A stretch of DNA of 64,000 bases from Cladorhizidae sp. MBARI D1340-BT2 (Eukaryota > Porifera > Demospongiae > Poecilosclerida > Cladorhizidae), in the NCBI GenBank assembly GCA_028752905.1, contig JAQNBH010000013.1, positions 12,328,897-12,392,896 on the forward strand, given 5' to 3'. The notes below the pieces were generated by a model that was not told the DNA's origin, did not search any database, and saw only the letters and a list, made by a program, of their open reading frames with translations. This document shows positions 1 through 10,570 of this stretch, in pieces. The first letter of the stretch is position 1. Every line of letters starts with the position of its first letter. A program made the position numbers and the translations under genes.

Positions 1-2144
1 AGTGTTGCATTGCTAGTCTTTGTCACATGCTGGCATACCTGATGCCAAATACACTATACAATTAATATGTACATGATTGATGTCATCAATGCTTAGATGG
101 TGATAAGAATTAGCTCAGAATTATATATATAGAGAGAGAGAGTTTCATTCTGACATAGCTACTCGATTCATCAACATGCTGTAGCTGATACCGCTTGCAT
201 AAAATGGCTTTGCTAAACTGGAAATGATCATCTCAGTGCACCTGGAAAATATCTGAGTGTGCTCTCACATCAACCTCTACCAGTTTAGAATCTGTCATAG
301 ATATATATATATGTATAATTATATACTTTCCTGGCAGTTATTAACTGTTGTTCGCACTTGCCTATGCAACCAGCTTTCTTTCCTCTAGGTTCGAATCTGC
401 CGCAATCTTGATTCTCACTTATGATGACCAGTGCTGGTTTACATAAGCCTGCTATGTTCATATTTTTTACTGATGGAGGTGTGATGCGCATCGGTAGGTA
501 GATATGTGCAGCAATACCAAGTTTTCCATATAAGTCACCACTGAGGGCTTACTTTGCTCGCCAACTAGTACTGTACTAATGAATGCAAAGTATTGAGTCA
601 CGAGTGAATGTGTGATGGAGAGATTGGAGAGAGGAAAAAACAAAAATTATCAGCAAATTCTGAAACAGAAATGTGCATGTGAAAGTGAGCTTTGAGAGGA
701 GTTGTGTTTATGAGCAATTGGGAGCAGCTGCCCTTGAAAATGGGAAGCACTAAAAGTGAGCTCATCAGGCAGGGCATTCTGCAGACAACTTGAGAATGTG
801 ATCGTTTGCACTCTGGATACTGTTTTCTGTTAAGTATGCACTCCATCATTAACCAACTCTCCTCTATTGACTATAATGCATCAGTTATTATTCCTATACA
901 CATGCCAACTATGTAGCCAGTTCAGAATGTGGCAGTACGTGTGTTAACACGACCAAGATTGATAATAGAACTCAAAAATGGCGTAACCCACCTTCAGAGC
1001 TAAAGCATGTAATTGAACAGTTACATGTACTTATATCAAAATGAAACTCCATCATCCTTTACTCTCATTTTCCATAGTTTGTCTTTATCCCTGCTGGAAA
1101 ACAACACAGCTAGCTGTATTGGTGAAACTATGGAGCTGTGCACATAGCTATGTTTTAGAATGTGGATGCATGTTAGAGCCGACTCAGATTCACCGATATG
1201 ATAACTCCACTTTAGCAAGCCTGTTTTATTTAGGTCTTCTCCCAGGAAAAAAAGGGGGGTTTCTAAAATGCTCACAACTTGCCAAGTTTTAAGGTGACAA
1301 GTTCTAAACTTCACATGGTGTTCACAGTATGTCTGAACCTTTTCCAGCCACAAATGTGGGTGTGGCTTTGCTTTATTACAGTAGAAATGGGTGTGGCAAA
1401 TATTCTTACCCTCGAGCAAGGACAGCTGTTACTTGTGCTGTGTTGATGTTGTGGTTTAGTCAGTTGATATAATAACAAAAGAAGGGTATAGTATTGTGCA
1501 TTGACATTGAGATTTTCACTGGCTAGAAGGAATGAATTTTAGAAATTCAAAATCCCTTCAACACCAAATTTCTGACACGATTGGGACTTAAAACACTTTG
1601 TATTAGCTACATTGTATTACAGAGGGACTATATTAAAAATAGAAATCAAGAATGTCATTGCACAGATCTCATTGAGAGGACTCCAGATATACCAATATGA
1701 CTTATCAAATCAAAGTATGGGGAGGAAAAAATTGTCCTAGGGTCAAACAAGCAATACAAAATAACGTTAACTTGAACATTGGTTGTAAAAGGTATGGAGG
1801 GTCAATAGCCCTTGATACTGTTACAATAGGTTCAGTTGACACTACTATTTCACAGTAGGGTTCAGTTGGGTTTTTGGGGTAGCACTAGGTCCAGGATCAC
1901 TGGCATCAAATGTCCCCCCCCCCCCCGCACCATAGACCACACCTTCTCTCTCTGAATGTTTGTCTTGAAGCCCCTTTCTGATCCGTCTCCTTCTTTTTCT
2001 CAGTGCCTTGGCCATGAGTTAGCATGAATATAGACTGTTTTTAGCTAGACAGCTGGAATCTGCATGCATTGTTGCATTGTAGTATTTTATGGTGTACAAA
2101 AAAGAAAAATATGTTTTTTTGAAAAAATTCCCTGAGGGATTACC
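1..2144. other. AT-rich intergenic DNA, no gene seen
   Basis: No reading frame here has the composition or motifs of a real protein; the longest, 127 codons on the minus strand at 1036-1419, is open by chance as far as can be judged. Small simple-sequence patches occur: a TA/GA microsatellite at 122-142, a TA run near 300-313 and a run of 13 C at 1914-1926. The word GGGTGTGGC appears twice about 30 bp apart near 1358-1397 and could belong to an old dispersed repeat, which cannot be named from this window. Confidence 0.5.
122..142. repeat. TA/GA microsatellite
   Basis: A short (TA)n run passes directly into (GA)n. No function can be assigned. Confidence 0.8.
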
Positions 2145-3759
2145 TTAAGGCAGTATCACACCTCCATAGCTAGAGCATTGAGTAGCTATGCAATAATGAA
2201 ACTCCATCTTTCCAGTGTCACACCTCCACAGCTAGAGCATTGAGCTATGCAATAATGACTAATTAAGGCAGTATCACACCTTCATAGCTAGAGCATTGAG
2301 TAGCTATGCAATAATGAAACTCCATCTTTCTAATTAAAGCAGTATCACACCTCCATAGCTAGAGCATTGAGTAGCTATGCAATAATGAAACTCCATCTTT
2401 CTAATTAAGGCAGTATCACACCTCCATAGCTAGAGCATTGAGCAGCTATGCAATAATGAAACTCCATCTTTCTAATTAAGGCAATATCACACCTTCATAG
2501 CTAGAGCATTGAGTAGCTATGCAATAATGAAACTCCATCTTTCTAATTAACGCAGTATCACATCTCCATAGCTAGAGCATTGAGTAGCTATGCAATAATG
2601 AAACTCCATCTTTCTAATTAAGGCAGTATCACACCTTCATAGCTAGAGCATTGAGTAGCTATGCAATAATGAAACTCCATCTTTCTAATTAACGCAGTAT
2701 CACACCTTCATAGCTAGAGCACTGAGCAGCTATGCAATAATGAAACTCCATCTTTCAAATTAAGGCTGTATCACACCTCCATAACTAGAGCATTGTGTAG
2801 CGCAATAATGAAACTCCATCTTTCTAATTAAGGCAGTATCACACCTCCATAGCTAGAGCATTGAGTAGCGCAATAATGAAACTCCATCTTTTTAATTAAG
2901 GCAGTATCACACCTCCATAGCTAGAGCATTGAGCTATGCAATAATGAAACTCCATCTTTCTAATTAAGGCAGTATCACACCTCCATAGCTAGAGCATTGA
3001 GCAGCTATGCAATAATGAAACTCCATCTTTCTAATTAAGGCAGTATCACACCTCCATAGCTAGAGCATTGAGCAGCTATGCAATAATGAAACTCCATCTT
3101 TCTAATTAAGGCAGTATCACAGATTCATAGCTAGAGCATTGAGTAGCTATGCAATAATGAAACTCCATCTTTCTAATTAACGCAGTATCACACCTCCATA
3201 GCTAGAGCATTGAGTAGCGCAATAATGAAACTCCATCTTTCTAATTAAGGCAGTATCTCACCTTCATAGCTAGAGCATTGAGTAGCTATGCAATAATGAA
3301 ACTAATTAAGGCAGTATCACACCTTCATAGCTAGAGCACTGAGCAGCTATGCAATAATGAAACTCCATCTTTCTAATTAAGGCAGTATCTCACCTCCATA
3401 ACTAGAGCATTGAATAGCGCAATAATGAAACTCCATCTTTCTAATTAAGGCAGTATCACACCTCCATAGCTAGAGCATTGAGTAGCGCAATAATGAAACT
3501 CCATCTTTCTAATTAAGGCAGTATCACACCTCCATAGCTAGAGCATTGAGTAGCTATGCAATAATGAAACTCCATCTTTCTAATTAAGGCAGTATCACAC
3601 CTCCATAGCTAGAGCATCGAGTAGCTATGCAATAATGAAACTCCATCTTTCTAATTAAGGCAGTATCACACCTCCATAGCTAGAGCATTGAGCAGCTATG
3701 CAATAATGAAACTCCATCTTTCTAATTAAGGCAGTATCACACCTCCATAGCTATGCAAT
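2145..3759. repeat. Minisatellite of 71-bp units, about 24 copies
   Basis: The unit can be written as TTAAGGCAGTATCACACCTC, then CATAGCTAGAGCATTGAG, then TAGCTATGCAATAATGAAAC, then TCCATCTTTCTAA. Successive starts, for example 2401 and 2472, are 71 bp apart. Recurrent variants are CTCC versus TTCA before TAGC, loss of a few bases giving TAGCGCAATAATG, TAACGCAG for TAAGGCAG, and one unit near 3301 that lost the TCCATCTTT segment. The final unit is truncated. Units sharing the same variant are not always adjacent, as expected from repeated unequal exchange. There is no inverted-repeat or spacer architecture that would suggest CRISPR. Confidence 0.95.
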
Positions 3760-3899
3760 CACTACTTTCTATAACCATTCAACACATTCTCACTTGCCTG
3801 TGCATCCATTTTCTTTACTCTAACTTTGAATGTACTGCCATTTTCTCGATCCCTCTCTTCACTATGACAACCATTCCCTTGCCACTGTTGTTGGAGTGC

Positions 3900-4115
3900 A
3901 CCGTGTGTGTGTGTGTTCAGTTCTTGGAGTGCACCTTATCTCTGTGTGTATGTGTGTGTGTGTGTGCATGCATGTGTGTGTGTGTGTGTCCATGTGCATG
4001 TTTGTGCCAAAGACCACTGCCCTTGGAGTACATCTTTTTTGTGTGTGTGCACATTTGTGCCCAAGACTGTGACCACTGCCCTTGGAATAATCGCGTGTGT
4101 GTGTGTGTGTGTGCC
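3900..4115. repeat. GT-rich microsatellite cluster with short interspersed copies
   Basis: Several (GT)n tracts, with GCATGCATG interruptions near 3966, are separated by related segments containing TTGGAGTGCACC or CCACTGCCCTTGGA. The latter recurs about 64 bp apart (4013 and 4074). Cys/Val-rich open frames across this region are translations of GT repeats, not genes. Confidence 0.85.
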
Positions 4116-4762
4116 TAAATCAAATTGGGAAGTTGTAGAGTACGACTTCCTTTAGCCATACTGGCTAGCACTTTTCGATTAGGGATCACAAACTTAACCT
4201 GTTCAGGCACTCAGATTTTGAGGTACACCAAGTTTGGCTGCATGTAACTTTAGCATAATTACACCTATGCATATTTTTTTAATAACAAAAGAGGGCATTC
4301 AGATAGATCTGTTGTTTGAGCTATATATCAAGTTCATACAGTGAAGTGTGCAGAAATTATGGAGCTCTGAAGTTGTAACCACAAGGTGATGAAACCATGA
4401 TTTCCAGACCTTGTCCCTCCTTAAATAATAGAGGGAAGAAAAACTGTTGCATTGATACTGAAAGTATCTGATCAACTGAGACTCCTTTCTTGGATCCTCA
4501 TCTTCAAGTAGCTACACTAATAAAGATCAGATGGAGCAGCCCATAGCCATAGGATGATATTGCATTGGCATATTCGGTACTCCGGGGACCACTTTCCAGC
4601 TCAGTTCACGGTTCACGCATGCACATATGCATATTATTATTGCAGCTGCAGATCTGAGTCAGCAATGCGGACAAACAAACCTCGAGCAGCTCTAGTTTTT
4701 CGATAGCGACTCTGGAAACAGCTGAGAACCTTCCTGAGGCTTCACATCAACCGGCAGCATTC
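4116..4762. other. No gene seen; probable 5' flank of the hAT relic
   Basis: This stretch has no convincing coding frame. It precedes the first recognisable transposase exon and may hold the left end of that element, but I could not find a terminal inverted repeat to fix the boundary. Confidence 0.3.
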
Positions 4763-7203
4763 GTGTTTCCTAAGAGAGCTCTCGGAAGGAAAAAACGGCA
4801 GAAAGATCGTTCCAAGCTAGTTGGTTTCGCTTATGGTCTTGGCTGCATTATGACGAAGCTAAGGATTCGGTCAGATGACACCTATGCTGAAGGTGAAACA
4901 TATCACAATGAAGCCAGGAGATGCCGATGCTGCCTTTGTAAGTTATCTCACTAGCTATAGCTGGTCCACTAGAAAAGTATGTAATAGCTATTAATTTTAG
5001 CTCGCTAAATATGTTTGTTAGACTGCAAGAAAAATTATATTAAGCTATTTCGGGGGGTTACAAATTGGAAGGATGGGACAATAAATTTTCGCCAACATGA
5101 GAAGACCGTCACAAGATTGCCATGGAGAAGCTATTACCGACATAACATCTCGGAATGTGGGGAGATGCTGTGTAGTTCTCATGCATTAGAAAAATCCAAT
5201 AATCGGCATTGTCTTCTCAAGATTCTGAGTAGCCTGAAGTTCCTGGCAAGGCAGGGTTGTGCGATTCGTGGTCATGATGAGAGTGAAGGGAACCTAGTCC
5301 AGCTAATGAAACTCGTTAGTGAAGATGATTCCAAGGTAATTAGGTAGTTGGGCATAATTGCTCATGCAGTGCTTAGAAGTGCTTAGAAGTATCAACACCT
5401 TTTTATATCTATGCTTTGCTGGAAGGCATGGTTAACAAAGAAAGGTGAACGGTATTTGAGTCCCAGCAATCAGAATGAACTTCTGGAAATTCTTAGGTCA
5501 ATTGCTAAGGATCTTCAGGCAACAAAGTTTATTACTGTGATGATGGATGAATGTACTGATATTGCAAACAAAGAGCAGGTATGATAAAATAAAATATCTG
5601 GTATTGTTATTATTATATAGTTTTCAGAGGCTCCAACCACATCTGGTACAAATTCCGGAAAATATTGTCAGAATTCCTGGGAGACCCATTGAATTTTCCG
5701 GAGGGTTGGAGCCTCTGAGTTTTGGATATAGTGATGTCATTGTGTATGTTTATGTTGCAAATACTATATTAGGTTGTCGTTGTGTTGCGATGGTGGACGA
5801 TGAACTGGCTGTACACACGAGGTGTTCGTTGGTTTGCATGAGGCATCGACTATTGAGGCTTCTTCTTTAGTTGCTATCCTTAAGGACTGCTTACCTCAAC
5901 ATTTCCCTGGCCAAAGTAAGAGGTCAGTGTTATGATGGAGCAAGTAACATGGCTGGTATTCGACGAGGAGTGGCAATAATTATTCGACAAGAACAGCCCA
6001 ATGCCTTCTACACACATTGTTATGGTCATAGCCTGAATTTAGCTATGTCTGAAAGTCTGCATCCATGAAAAGAGCTTTGGATACTGCGCATGAAATCACA
6101 TAACTAGTGAAGTATTCTCCCCGGCGAGAAAATCTTTTCAATAAGCTGAAAGATGACATAGCACCAGGTTGCCCGGGGTTATGTCCTACTAGGTGGACTG
6201 CATGGGCTGATTCAATGAAAAGTATCATTTCAAACTACACTGCACTCCAAGATCTTAGGAATGAGGCTGTTACTATAGTGATGACAGTGAAGTCATAGCA
6301 AGAATCAGAGGTGTAGACAATCAGATGCAGCTATTTGATTTTTTCTTCGGCCTTGTTCTTGGCGAGAGTCTTCTGCGGAACACTGACAACCTGTGTTGGA
6401 CCTTACGAAAGATGGACTTCTCAGCAGCCGAAGGTCAGTTTACAGCAGCGATGATGAAGAAGACACTTCAGAGCATAAGAAATGAAGAAAGCTTTAACAG
6501 CTTCTGGGAGAAGGTGCTATTACTAACTTCTGACAAAGATGTCAGTGACTAGTCTTACCGAGGAGGAGAAGGCGTTTTGAAGAGGGAAGTGCTCCACTTG
6601 AATATGACACCACTGCCAAGGACATGTACAGACGGGTGTATTTCGAAGTACTGGATCTTTTAGTTCAGACCATTGATGACAGGTTTGATCAACCAGGCTA
6701 CAGGATTTACTGTTGCTTAGAAATACTGCTTATGAAGGTTGTTGGCAAGGGAGACTACACAGAAGAATTTGACGAAGTGTTGGAAGTATACGGAAATGAC
6801 CTTGATGGAACCAATAATTATGGCCACTCAGCTCCACATGCTCCGCTCTAATGCACCGATAATATTTCAGATGTAATATCTTATCTACAGCATTTGTCAC
6901 CTGTTGAAAAGGAGTTGTTAAAGGAAGTTATTATTTTGGCTAAACTCATCTTGGTCATGCCAGCTACGAACAGCACAAGTGAACGGTCTTTCAGTGCATT
7001 GCGACGTCTGAAATCATATCTGCGTTCCACCATGTCACAGGAGAGATTAAATAATTTTGATGGTACATCCTATACACAAGGACCTCACAGTTAAAATTGA
7101 TTTGAGCCATGTTGACTTTGTTTGCAAGTGTGAACGTAGAGCACAAGTGTTTGGTATTTTTATTGTTTATGAAATTTCATTTTATGAAATTTCATTCCAA
7201 TAA
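4763..7203 (+). pseudogene. hAT-superfamily transposase (ZMYM1/TTF-finger type), intron-containing, broken
   Basis: hAT transposases are nuclear RNase-H-fold enzymes that cut and paste DNA. Landmarks in order are a TTF-like N-terminus (WLHYDEAKDSV near 4840-4875), TNWKDGTINF near 5060, ILSSLKFLARQG near 5222, the catalytic-region motif MMDECTDIANKEQ near 5541, GQCYDGASNMAGIRRG near 5922, CYGHSLNLAMS near 6020, CPTRWTAWADS near 6184, and the C-terminal dimerisation region NSTSERSFSALRRL near 6970. Three introns with GT-AG ends keep the protein collinear: 4938-5044, 5336-5425 and 5579-5772. The gene is dead: frameshifts near 5789, 5840 and 5890, in-frame stops near 6066 and 6098, further breaks around 6297 and 6550, and a C-terminal frameshift after about 7060, with homology resuming to about 7200. 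Termini were not found. It could instead be a dead domesticated copy rather than a dead transposon. Confidence 0.85.
5625..5717. mobile_element. 93-bp hairpin MITE, hAT-like ends, inside an intron
   Basis: The element begins CAGAGGCTCCAACC and ends GGTTGGAGCCTCTG, perfect 14-bp inverted termini, with inner complementary blocks CCGGAAAAT and ATTTTCCGG. It is flanked on both sides by the direct repeat AGTTTT. CAG...CTG ends are typical of hAT elements, although the usual hAT duplication is 8 bp. It lies wholly in the third intron of the broken transposase (5579-5772), so it did not itself break the coding sequence. Confidence 0.8.
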
Positions 7204-7309
7204 TGATATTTATCTCAACTGTGTCTAAACCATACCCCCTTCCTTGTCTCACCAAGAGTGTTAACTGCAACCATACCCCACTTCCAAGTCTGATGACTAA
7301 TACTCTTAA

Positions 7310-8204
7310 CCCTCTCACCGCTGTAAGCGCCATATGGCGTAATGGACTTTAAAAATCGCTAATAAATCGATCGCTTAGCCTATAGTCATAATTTGCATAC
7401 CACCGGAAAGAGCAACTATTACTCTATATGACGTCCAAAAATCACATCCGGAAACGCCCGATTAGTTGGCGAAAATACGTGCAACTACCGATGGTTCGCG
7501 GTTTTGACGACCTAAAAATGAGTGGACGTTTAACGCTTAAAGAAGTACTTTCCCTGGTTTCTAGCGAGGATTTTGCTCTCACTGAGGATGAGTCAGAGGA
7601 AGAAGAAGGTGAAGAAATATGTGGCTACCTTGGAAATGCAAGTTCTGATCGTGCAGCAGTGCATTCTTTAGCCGCTGTAGTTGACCCTACTTTAGACCCT
7701 CAGGATTCTTCCTTTTGCTATGACCAGCTCTCTAGTTATAATTAAATTGATCAGGAAGCCTTCTCAGGTTAGCTAAAGTATCTACATATTTGTATTTGCA
7801 TGTTCTTTCTCAAATAGTTGAATTTCAATAACATAATAAACCATTGTATTACTGGGCTATAGAATCATATGATCAAATTTTGTCAAAAACCCTCCGCTAT
7901 ATATTGCTATATGCCTAAATTATTATGACTAATGTTTACTAAATGCTAACTAAATGAGTAAATATATTATAAACATTTTTTGTTGATTAAATGTTAGATA
8001 TTGATAGAGAAATCTAGCATAATGATATTCATATTTTGTGGTTGATAATGTGGTTAACTAATGAGATCATATTGTTTATAAACAATGGTGCTATCACATG
8101 ACAAAATTACAACTGATATGAATGGATTGCTGATTTTATAATGATTTTTTTTGGTAGCTGGTATACTTTAGGAAAAATGTCCATGAAAGTTAGCGGTGAA
8201 AGGG
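7310..8204. mobile_element. piggyBac-like non-autonomous element (895 bp)
   Basis: TTAA occurs immediately outside both ends (7306-7309 and 8205-8208), the target duplication of piggyBac elements. The left end reads CCCTCTCACCGCT and the right end, reverse-complemented, CCCTTTCACCGCT: 12 of 13 positions agree and both start with the family's CCC. A perfect 12-bp palindrome CGCCATATGGCG lies just inside the left end (7328-7339). One short ORF (7428-7745) sits in the left half. The right half is AT-rich without a coding frame, so the catalytic DDD domain is absent. Confidence 0.85.
7428..7745 (+). pseudogene. N-terminal remnant of a piggyBac-like transposase
   Basis: The 105-codon frame encodes a basic start and then an acidic tract (LTEDESEEEEGEE, residues about 45-57) preceded by MSGRLTLKEVLSLVSSEDF. 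An acidic N-terminus ahead of the catalytic core is common in piggyBac transposases, and the frame lies between piggyBac-type ends. The frame stops before any DDD catalytic motif or the C-terminal Cys-rich finger could appear, against roughly 550-600 residues in full proteins. An internal deletion derivative is the simplest reading; an unrelated passenger ORF cannot be excluded. Only the first ATG is marked; the ATG before SGRLT is an equally good start. Confidence 0.5.
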
Positions 8205-8208
8205 TTAA

Positions 8209-9041
8209 CCACATCCATTTCATGGCCTGACCACTTCAAAATTGCTGACGTATAACTAGAGTACAAACATAAGGTGAAAACTTAGGTATATATGGTTGAT
8301 GTGTCTCCAGTCTTTACCAGGTCAATTGAATCTATCCGATGGTTTGCTGATGGATTCTTAGGAACAAAAAGTGCTATAAGGCAGTAGCAGTGCACACTAC
8401 AGATCTACTTCCAGTTTAACGCAGATAGAACCAGGAGAATCGGGTGTTTCCAATCCCATTTAATCTATGAGAGTATTTTCTCGCAGTTGAGCCAGTAAAT
8501 CGGAGAACTTGGGAACTTCAAAAATTTAATCACACACACATGCATGCACACACACACACACACATGCATGCACACACACACACACACACACCAAAAATAT
8601 AGTAGACATATGCCAAAATCAAATCAGCCCAAGACTCATAATGCCCACCTCTACACTGAGAGTCACCACTTAATAAAAATCCAATCCTGACTATAGACAA
8701 TAGACTCAGCAAGTGCCACAAGAGCTAATTGGCCATTGCACTGCAGAGACCAAATACGAAGTCAATTCTTAATCTTCTCTATCATGCACCTTAATACAAA
8801 GAGCCAGAATCTTTGAAGAGAAGAATTATAAAGCAACCCCTCCAAGCCATTTTCATCAATCAGCTTGTGAAAGTGCAGGGATTGTAGCTGAGCTGATTAT
8901 AGGACATTGGTCTGAAAGTCATTACTTTGTGGTGGCATTAAGTTAGCCACCAGGAAAGAAACTGTGCATGTGTCTCCATATTCCTCCAGAGAGACTCACT
9001 TAGTCCATCCACTTGTCCATAATGGCAGAGAATGCCGAGGG
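8209..9041. other. No gene seen; CA microsatellite and probable gypsy 5' flank
   Basis: Apart from the CA tract at 8530-8591 there is no coding frame worth calling. A gypsy 5' LTR and primer-binding site would be expected here, but I found no segment repeated downstream of the integrase, so no LTR is annotated. Confidence 0.4.
8530..8591. repeat. CA microsatellite with TGCATG interruptions
   Basis: A (CA)n tract of about 60 bp is interrupted twice by CATGCATGCA. Reading frames across it give Cys/Val runs and are not genes. Confidence 0.95.
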
Positions 9042-9531
9042 TTGAAATTGCTCTCTTTCTGGACATCTCACTCAGTTATGTGGTTCACCTAAACGGATGC
9101 CCAGTTCGTAATTAGAGGAATCATGGCTATTATTACTATGTCGTAGCTGCTTTGGATCAGGACACTGCTCAAAAGATTTTGGATCCTCCAGAATCCCCTT
9201 CAGCCCACAATAAGATCAAGAATCACCTTATTGGCACTTTCTGTTCGGCCCACCATGAAAGAGCTGCAAGAATTTTGAACATGTGGTGGCCTCAGGGACA
9301 GAGATACCTCACAGCTCATATGAAATGATGTCTCACTGATGGCCACTATGCTTGTTTCCTTTTTGAGTTTGCATTCATGGAGCAACTACCAGAGGTTCTC
9401 TGTGTCCAGTTGGCCAATGACAGTTGGAGGACCCAGGGGAGCTTACTAAGAAGGCTGACACTCTTTGGGTGGTCAAGCAGCACTTTGCCACAACTGCTAC
9501 AACCATGTCCACCATCCATAAAGTCATCATA
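9042..9531 (+). pseudogene. Ty3/gypsy gag relic
   Basis: Gag forms the retrotransposon particle. Translated segments read MWFT (stop) TDAQFVIRGI near 9080-9115, then YYVVAALDQDTAQKILDPP from about 9130, HHERAARILNM near 9250, an FLFE...MEQLPEVLCVQLAND stretch near 9357-9420 and KADTLWVVKQH near 9450. These match the order of the gag domain of invertebrate gypsy elements, in which a VVAALD motif, a DGH...CFLFE segment and an ADTLW segment recur. Stops (around 9093 and 9327) and frame changes break it. It is followed without a gap by protease remnants in the same orientation. Confidence 0.75.
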
Positions 9532-9583
9532 AGGCACACAAATCTACAGCCAAGACAATAACACTAAAAGTGCTTCCCCGCAT

Positions 9584-10110
9584 GTGCATCATCAAAAAGA
9601 TCTGTCCAGCTATCAGGCAGTAATGGCTCGACCGATCATCCCAAAATCTCTTTTCCCCCTCTGGGATAGAAAATCCGAACAAAAGTATCCAGTGGATACA
9701 GGCACTCAAATGAGGGTGATACCAGCCTCACACTTTGATTACCTCAATAATAAGCCAACTCAGTCTCTGCTTGCTGCCAATGGCACCACCATCAAAACAT
9801 ATGGAACCTACATGATCACTGCTGTAAATAGCTCTCCCACTACTGGGTTGCTGGTTTCCTGCAAGTCCACAGTTTCCTTGTTGATCTCAAGGGCAGGAGA
9901 TTGGTGGATGCCGAGATGTTTTCCAGTGTCCCACTTATCACCCTTACAGTTACCAACCAGTACCATAAAGCTTCTAGATATACCTCTGGGCCCATCCAGT
10001 CACACCATAGTGTGTAACATCTCTACAGGGAAACCACATCCCGTGCAGAAGGATTTTCGACTTGATCGAAAGTCTATCTGATCCCTCGATTCATACCAAA
10101 CATTGCACCC
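9584..10110 (+). pseudogene. Ty3/gypsy retropepsin relic, reverse transcriptase deleted
   Basis: Retropepsin processes the retrotransposon polyprotein. The frame at 9584-10081 carries the active-site triad YPVDTGTQMRVIPAS (Asp at about residue 38) and LLAANGTTIKTYGT, the standard second segment of gypsy proteases. Downstream, in another frame, are LVDLKGRRLVDAE and MFSSVP (about 9874-9935), the segment that normally links protease to reverse transcriptase. After that the sequence passes within about 150 bp to integrase, so reverse transcriptase and RNase H are missing. Upstream is gag, downstream integrase, all in one orientation. Confidence 0.75.
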
Positions 10111-10317
10111 ACAGACGGTTTTATGTAGCATGGCATCAGAAAAAAGGTCACTTTTTGGGCAAAGACTTGCATTGCATGTCAGGCCTCGAAGATTCAACAG
10201 CACACTAAGTCACCTCTTGCAGAATTCAAAGTCCAAGTGAGGAGATTTGACCACGTCAATTTAGACATTGTTGGTCCTCTACCACCACCTCAAGGTTACA
10301 CATACCTGTTGAAGTTC
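10111..10317 (+). pseudogene. Ty3/gypsy integrase, N-terminal part
   Basis: Integrase joins retrotransposon cDNA to the chromosome. The frame contains TFWAKTCIACQASKIQQHT, with the CxxC of the H2C2 zinc-binding domain, then FDHVNLDIVGPLPPPQGYTY, where the Asp of LDIVGPLP is the first catalytic acidic residue of the DDE core. Homology stops abruptly at 10317 at the left end of the inserted hAT element and resumes at 15556. Confidence 0.85.
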
Positions 10318-10570
10318 CAGGCCTGTACGCAGGATTTTCGAAAGGGGGTTCAGACAAAAGATTTCCCTTTACTTAACCCAGTGCAAATTAAAGTGATATT
10401 ATTGTACTAACAGACTATATACTATATTTCAGGAAAAGACACTCTCTAAGATACTATAGGATAATGATAATGAATATAAAAATTAACAGCTAATTGATCA
10501 TGATGAAATCTTGAAATATAACATCAGCAGTATAGTTTTATATGTGGGAATAATAAATAATACGTAACTC

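Noticed and set aside
1036..1419. 127-codon minus-strand ORF and its 83-codon plus-strand partner
   Set aside because: Both strands are open over the same stretch, and neither shows family motifs or a coding-like composition.
2145..3759. CRISPR array
   Set aside because: The units are contiguous 71-bp tandem copies with no unique spacers, in a eukaryotic context without cas genes. The same holds for the 37-bp and 69-bp arrays.
3753..4155. Cys/Val-rich small proteins
   Set aside because: They are translations of GT microsatellites; the same applies to the minus-strand frame at 8530-8721.
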